A stretch of DNA of 7,404 nt from Spirochaetales bacterium (GTDB lineage: Bacteria; Spirochaetota; Spirochaetia; DTKZ01): positions 1 through 7,404 of the forward strand of contig JAITGB010000047.1 of assembly GCA_031280945.1 (NCBI GenBank), read 5' to 3'. Below the pieces are notes generated by a model. It was not told where the DNA came from, searched no databases, and saw only the letters and a list, made by a program, of their open reading frames with translations. Position numbers and translations under genes: made by a program. Below, piece by piece: positions 5,520 to 7,404 of the stretch (position 1 is the first letter of the stretch; every line of letters begins with the position of its first letter).

Positions 5520-7404
5520 AAACGGAGCCCCAGTTTTTTATATCAAAAATGTTATCTTTAACGTGGACAAGCTGCGAAGAACTTTTAAGCGCGGCATAGC
5601 CTTCATAATCCTCCGCGTTAAAAGGAGCGTTAATAACAAGGGTAGCTCCGTTTTCTTTGTCGGGAACAGCGGCGTTTCCCGTAAAAGGATTTACGGCATC
5701 AGGAACAATACCCTGAAGCGCACAGAGGGCTGCATCGGCGTTTGTCATAAAATCCGTAACGGTTTTTAGAGCTCCTTTCGCGTCAAAATCTTTTACCAAA
5801 AGAACAGGATTATGGGGGCCGACAAAATTCTTTACATCATCGGGAACACGGGGGAGCGCGATTCCGCCCTGCCCGTGGTCAGCCGCAATAATAATGCGGG
5901 TGTTATCATATACGCCCATTTCCCGTAGTCTTGAAAACCATTTTGAAAGGAGTAAATACGCCGCTGCGTTTACATGGTAATGCCGCAGCGCGAACACGTC
6001 TTCGTTAAAGCGAAGAGGCCCTGTATCTGTTATTTTCGGCGGAATTGTATAATCGGGGTACTGCAAAAGTCCTGGACTGTGGGTAAGGTAGTTTGCCATA
6101 AGGACAAGAGAGTTTCCTTCTTTAACGGTCTGGGTCAATTTGGGTAAATAATAAAGCGCCGCATAGCTGTCTATAACCGGCACAAGGTCCTGGTGGTCAT
6201 TTTCAACAGCGTTCCAGTACGAACCCCTGCGGTATATCGCGGGGCGCAGAACAACAGGAGAGGCTGAGAAAAAACTGAACATGATAAAATTCCGCCGCAG
6301 AACAGCGTCAACTTTTACTTCAAGAGACGTATCCCTGTTTGTTTCCTCCAAAAAAAGGCGGTCGTACCTTCCCAGGATATTGTCCGCGAAAATTCCCCGG
6401 GAAGTAAAGAAAGAAATATCCTGAATAAACTGGTAGTTCCCATAGGGCAAATCAAAAACCGAAGCCGTATATCCTTTGTCCCGCAGCAAAGCGGGAAGAA
6501 ACAAAATAGCTTCGTTGTGTTTCTCCGCCATAACAGCGTCTTTTCTTGCCTGGAGTTTCTGGGGCGTATAATCGTAGCCTCCAAAAATAGGGGGAGCGCC
6601 CAAAATCGTCCCGGGCGCATAGGATACGGTATTCGGATAATATGTAAACCCTTCAAAGGCGGATTTCAATTCCGGTCTCTCCTCAAAAATAAGCGGGAGA
6701 TAGGAACTTATCGCCCTGTCGAGCATAAGCACAACAACGTTTTTTCCTGTCTCGGACAGAGTAATAACGGGGCGCACCTCTTCGTTTAGGCTCTGGCCGT
6801 CAAAAGAGGAGCCGCCTTTCTTTCCCGCAAGAACAGCGTCCCTGTAGGAAATGAAGCCCTCCTGTATTTTCGCGGCTTTCCATACTGAAACACCGGTTCC
6901 GGCAATAAGAAGAATCGCCATAAGCGAAGTAAGCCACCGTATTCTCCGTATTCCCCAGAGAAAAGCCGCAGCGCAAAAAAGAAAAACCATTACCACGGCG
7001 TTAAGACCCCAAAAAAGGAAAGAGCCTCTCAAATTTATTCCGGGGGCAAAAGCCAAAATTCTGGAAAGAACGCCGTAATCGCCTGAAAAAACAAAAGTAT
7101 TTACAACGGCGGCAATCACAAAAAAGGAAGCCGCAAAAGAAAAAATACATTTTATTCTGCGTGAAGCAAGAAAATACATATACACGGGCCAAAAGACACA
7201 TAAACCGAACGCGAGAAAAACTGAGGGCAGCAAAACCGCAAAGGGGCTCGGATTCTCTACAAGAAAAGAAAACTCCGCAGGGTCGGAGGCCGCTACATTA
7301 AAGGGGATAACTATCCCGCATAAAACCCAGGCTGCGGCGCAGGATAAAAAGAAAAGAAGGTTTAAGTCTTTTCTACACGCGGCAATATGGGGGGGGGGGG
7401 GGGG
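5503..7404 (-). CDS. membrane-anchored sulfatase-fold protein (LtaS/EptA-like topology), 5' end outside window
   Basis: The frame is open from the right edge to a TGA at 5503: 633 visible residues and no convincing start, so the N-terminus is missing or lies in the G16 tract. Residue numbers are for the visible part. Five hydrophobic helices lie at about 14-35, 58-79, 85-106, 128-151 and 157-175; a globular domain follows that would face outside the inner membrane. That domain has alkaline-phosphatase/sulfatase signatures: VVVLMLDRA with metal ligand Asp229, a probable Thr266 nucleophile in APGTILGAPP, NYLTHSPG with His442, and ADHGQGG with Asp509/His510. Five helices plus this domain match lipoteichoic acid synthases and phosphoethanolamine transferases, which move a phospho-alcohol group from a lipid to a glycan. 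A role decorating the glycan of this locus is inference; a true sulfatase is less likely. The TTG at 7233 is not a credible start because helix 1 and its basic N-terminal flank lie upstream. Confidence 0.85.
   Translation of the reverse strand, partial: PPPPPHIAACRKDLNLLFFLSCAAAWVLCGIVIPFNVAASDPAEFSFLVENPSPFAVLLPSVFLAFGLCVFWPVYMYFLASRRIKCIFSFAASFFVIAAVVNTFVFSGDYGVLSRILAFAPGINLRGSFLFWGLNAVVMVFLFCAAAFLWGIRRIRWLTSLMAILLIAGTGVSVWKAAKIQEGFISYRDAVLAGKKGGSSFDGQSLNEEVRPVITLSETGKNVVVLMLDRAISSYLPLIFEERPELKSAFEGFTYYPNTVSYAPGTILGAPPIFGGYDYTPQKLQARKDAVMAEKHNEAILFLPALLRDKGYTASVFDLPYGNYQFIQDISFFTSRGIFADNILGRYDRLFLEETNRDTSLEVKVDAVLRRNFIMFSFFSASPVVLRPAIYRRGSYWNAVENDHQDLVPVIDSYAALYYLPKLTQTVKEGNSLVLMANYLTHSPGLLQYPDYTIPPKITDTGPLRFNEDVFALRHYHVNAAAYLLLSKWFSRLREMGVYDNTRIIIAADHGQGGIALPRVPDDVKNFVGPHNPVLLVKDFDAKGALKTVTDFMTNADAALCALQGIVPDAVNPFTGNAAVPDKENGATLVINAPFNAEDYEGYAALKSSSQLVHVKDNIFDIKNWGSVFTWKE
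7389..7404. repeat. homopolymer run of 16 G at the right edge
   Basis: The window ends in G16, which is C16 on the coding strand of the sulfatase-fold gene. Read in frame it would give five prolines and then His-Ile-Ala just before the first membrane helix. A G run at a sequence end is a known artefact of two-colour sequencing and a frequent assembly break point; it could also be a true hypermutable tract. Confidence 0.9.

Noticed and set aside
7231..7233. TTG as start of the sulfatase-fold gene
   Set aside because: The frame continues upstream through a complete first membrane helix with a basic N-terminal flank, giving the usual five helices.

Overview
The window is a surface-polysaccharide locus of a bacterium that very probably has an outer membrane. 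The diderm reading rests on an exported, aromatic-rich protein resembling the outer-membrane beta-barrel Wzi. Base composition is moderate, and poly-A/T stretches alternate with GC-rich coding sequence. The overall look fits a spirochaete such as a gut Treponema, but that is an impression rather than a demonstration.

Layout: a three-gene block runs leftward from about 4011 to beyond the left edge. It holds a UDP-glucuronate 4-epimerase (2956-4011), UDP-glucose 6-dehydrogenase ugd (1632-2954), and a Wzi-like outer-membrane protein whose 3' end is cut off by the window (1-1610). The gaps are 1 bp and 21 bp, so this looks like one operon. A 392-bp divergent intergenic region (4012-4403) separates it from a rightward GT4 glycosyltransferase (4404-5519). 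That gene meets, tail to tail with a 17-bp overlap, a leftward five-helix membrane protein with a sulfatase-fold domain of LtaS/EptA type. This last gene (5503 to beyond 7404) has no start inside the window. The right edge is a run of 16 G.

How the genes fit together: Ugd oxidises UDP-glucose to UDP-glucuronate and the epimerase converts that to UDP-galacturonate, supplying uronic acid donors. The GT4 enzyme builds a glycan at the cytoplasmic membrane. The sulfatase-fold protein could add a phospho-substituent outside the membrane. The Wzi-like protein could hold or export the polysaccharide at the outer membrane. The enzyme classes are well supported; the assembled pathway is inference.

The least ordinary part is the divergent intergenic region. 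It carries a closely packed series of perfect inverted repeats and a degenerate 22-nt direct repeat. Both flanking genes start there, so the hairpins are not simply the terminators of neighbouring genes. The terminal G16 tract, inside or next to the start of the sulfatase-fold gene, is either a sequencing/assembly artefact or a phase-variable tract. I see no CRISPR array, transposase, tRNA or rRNA.
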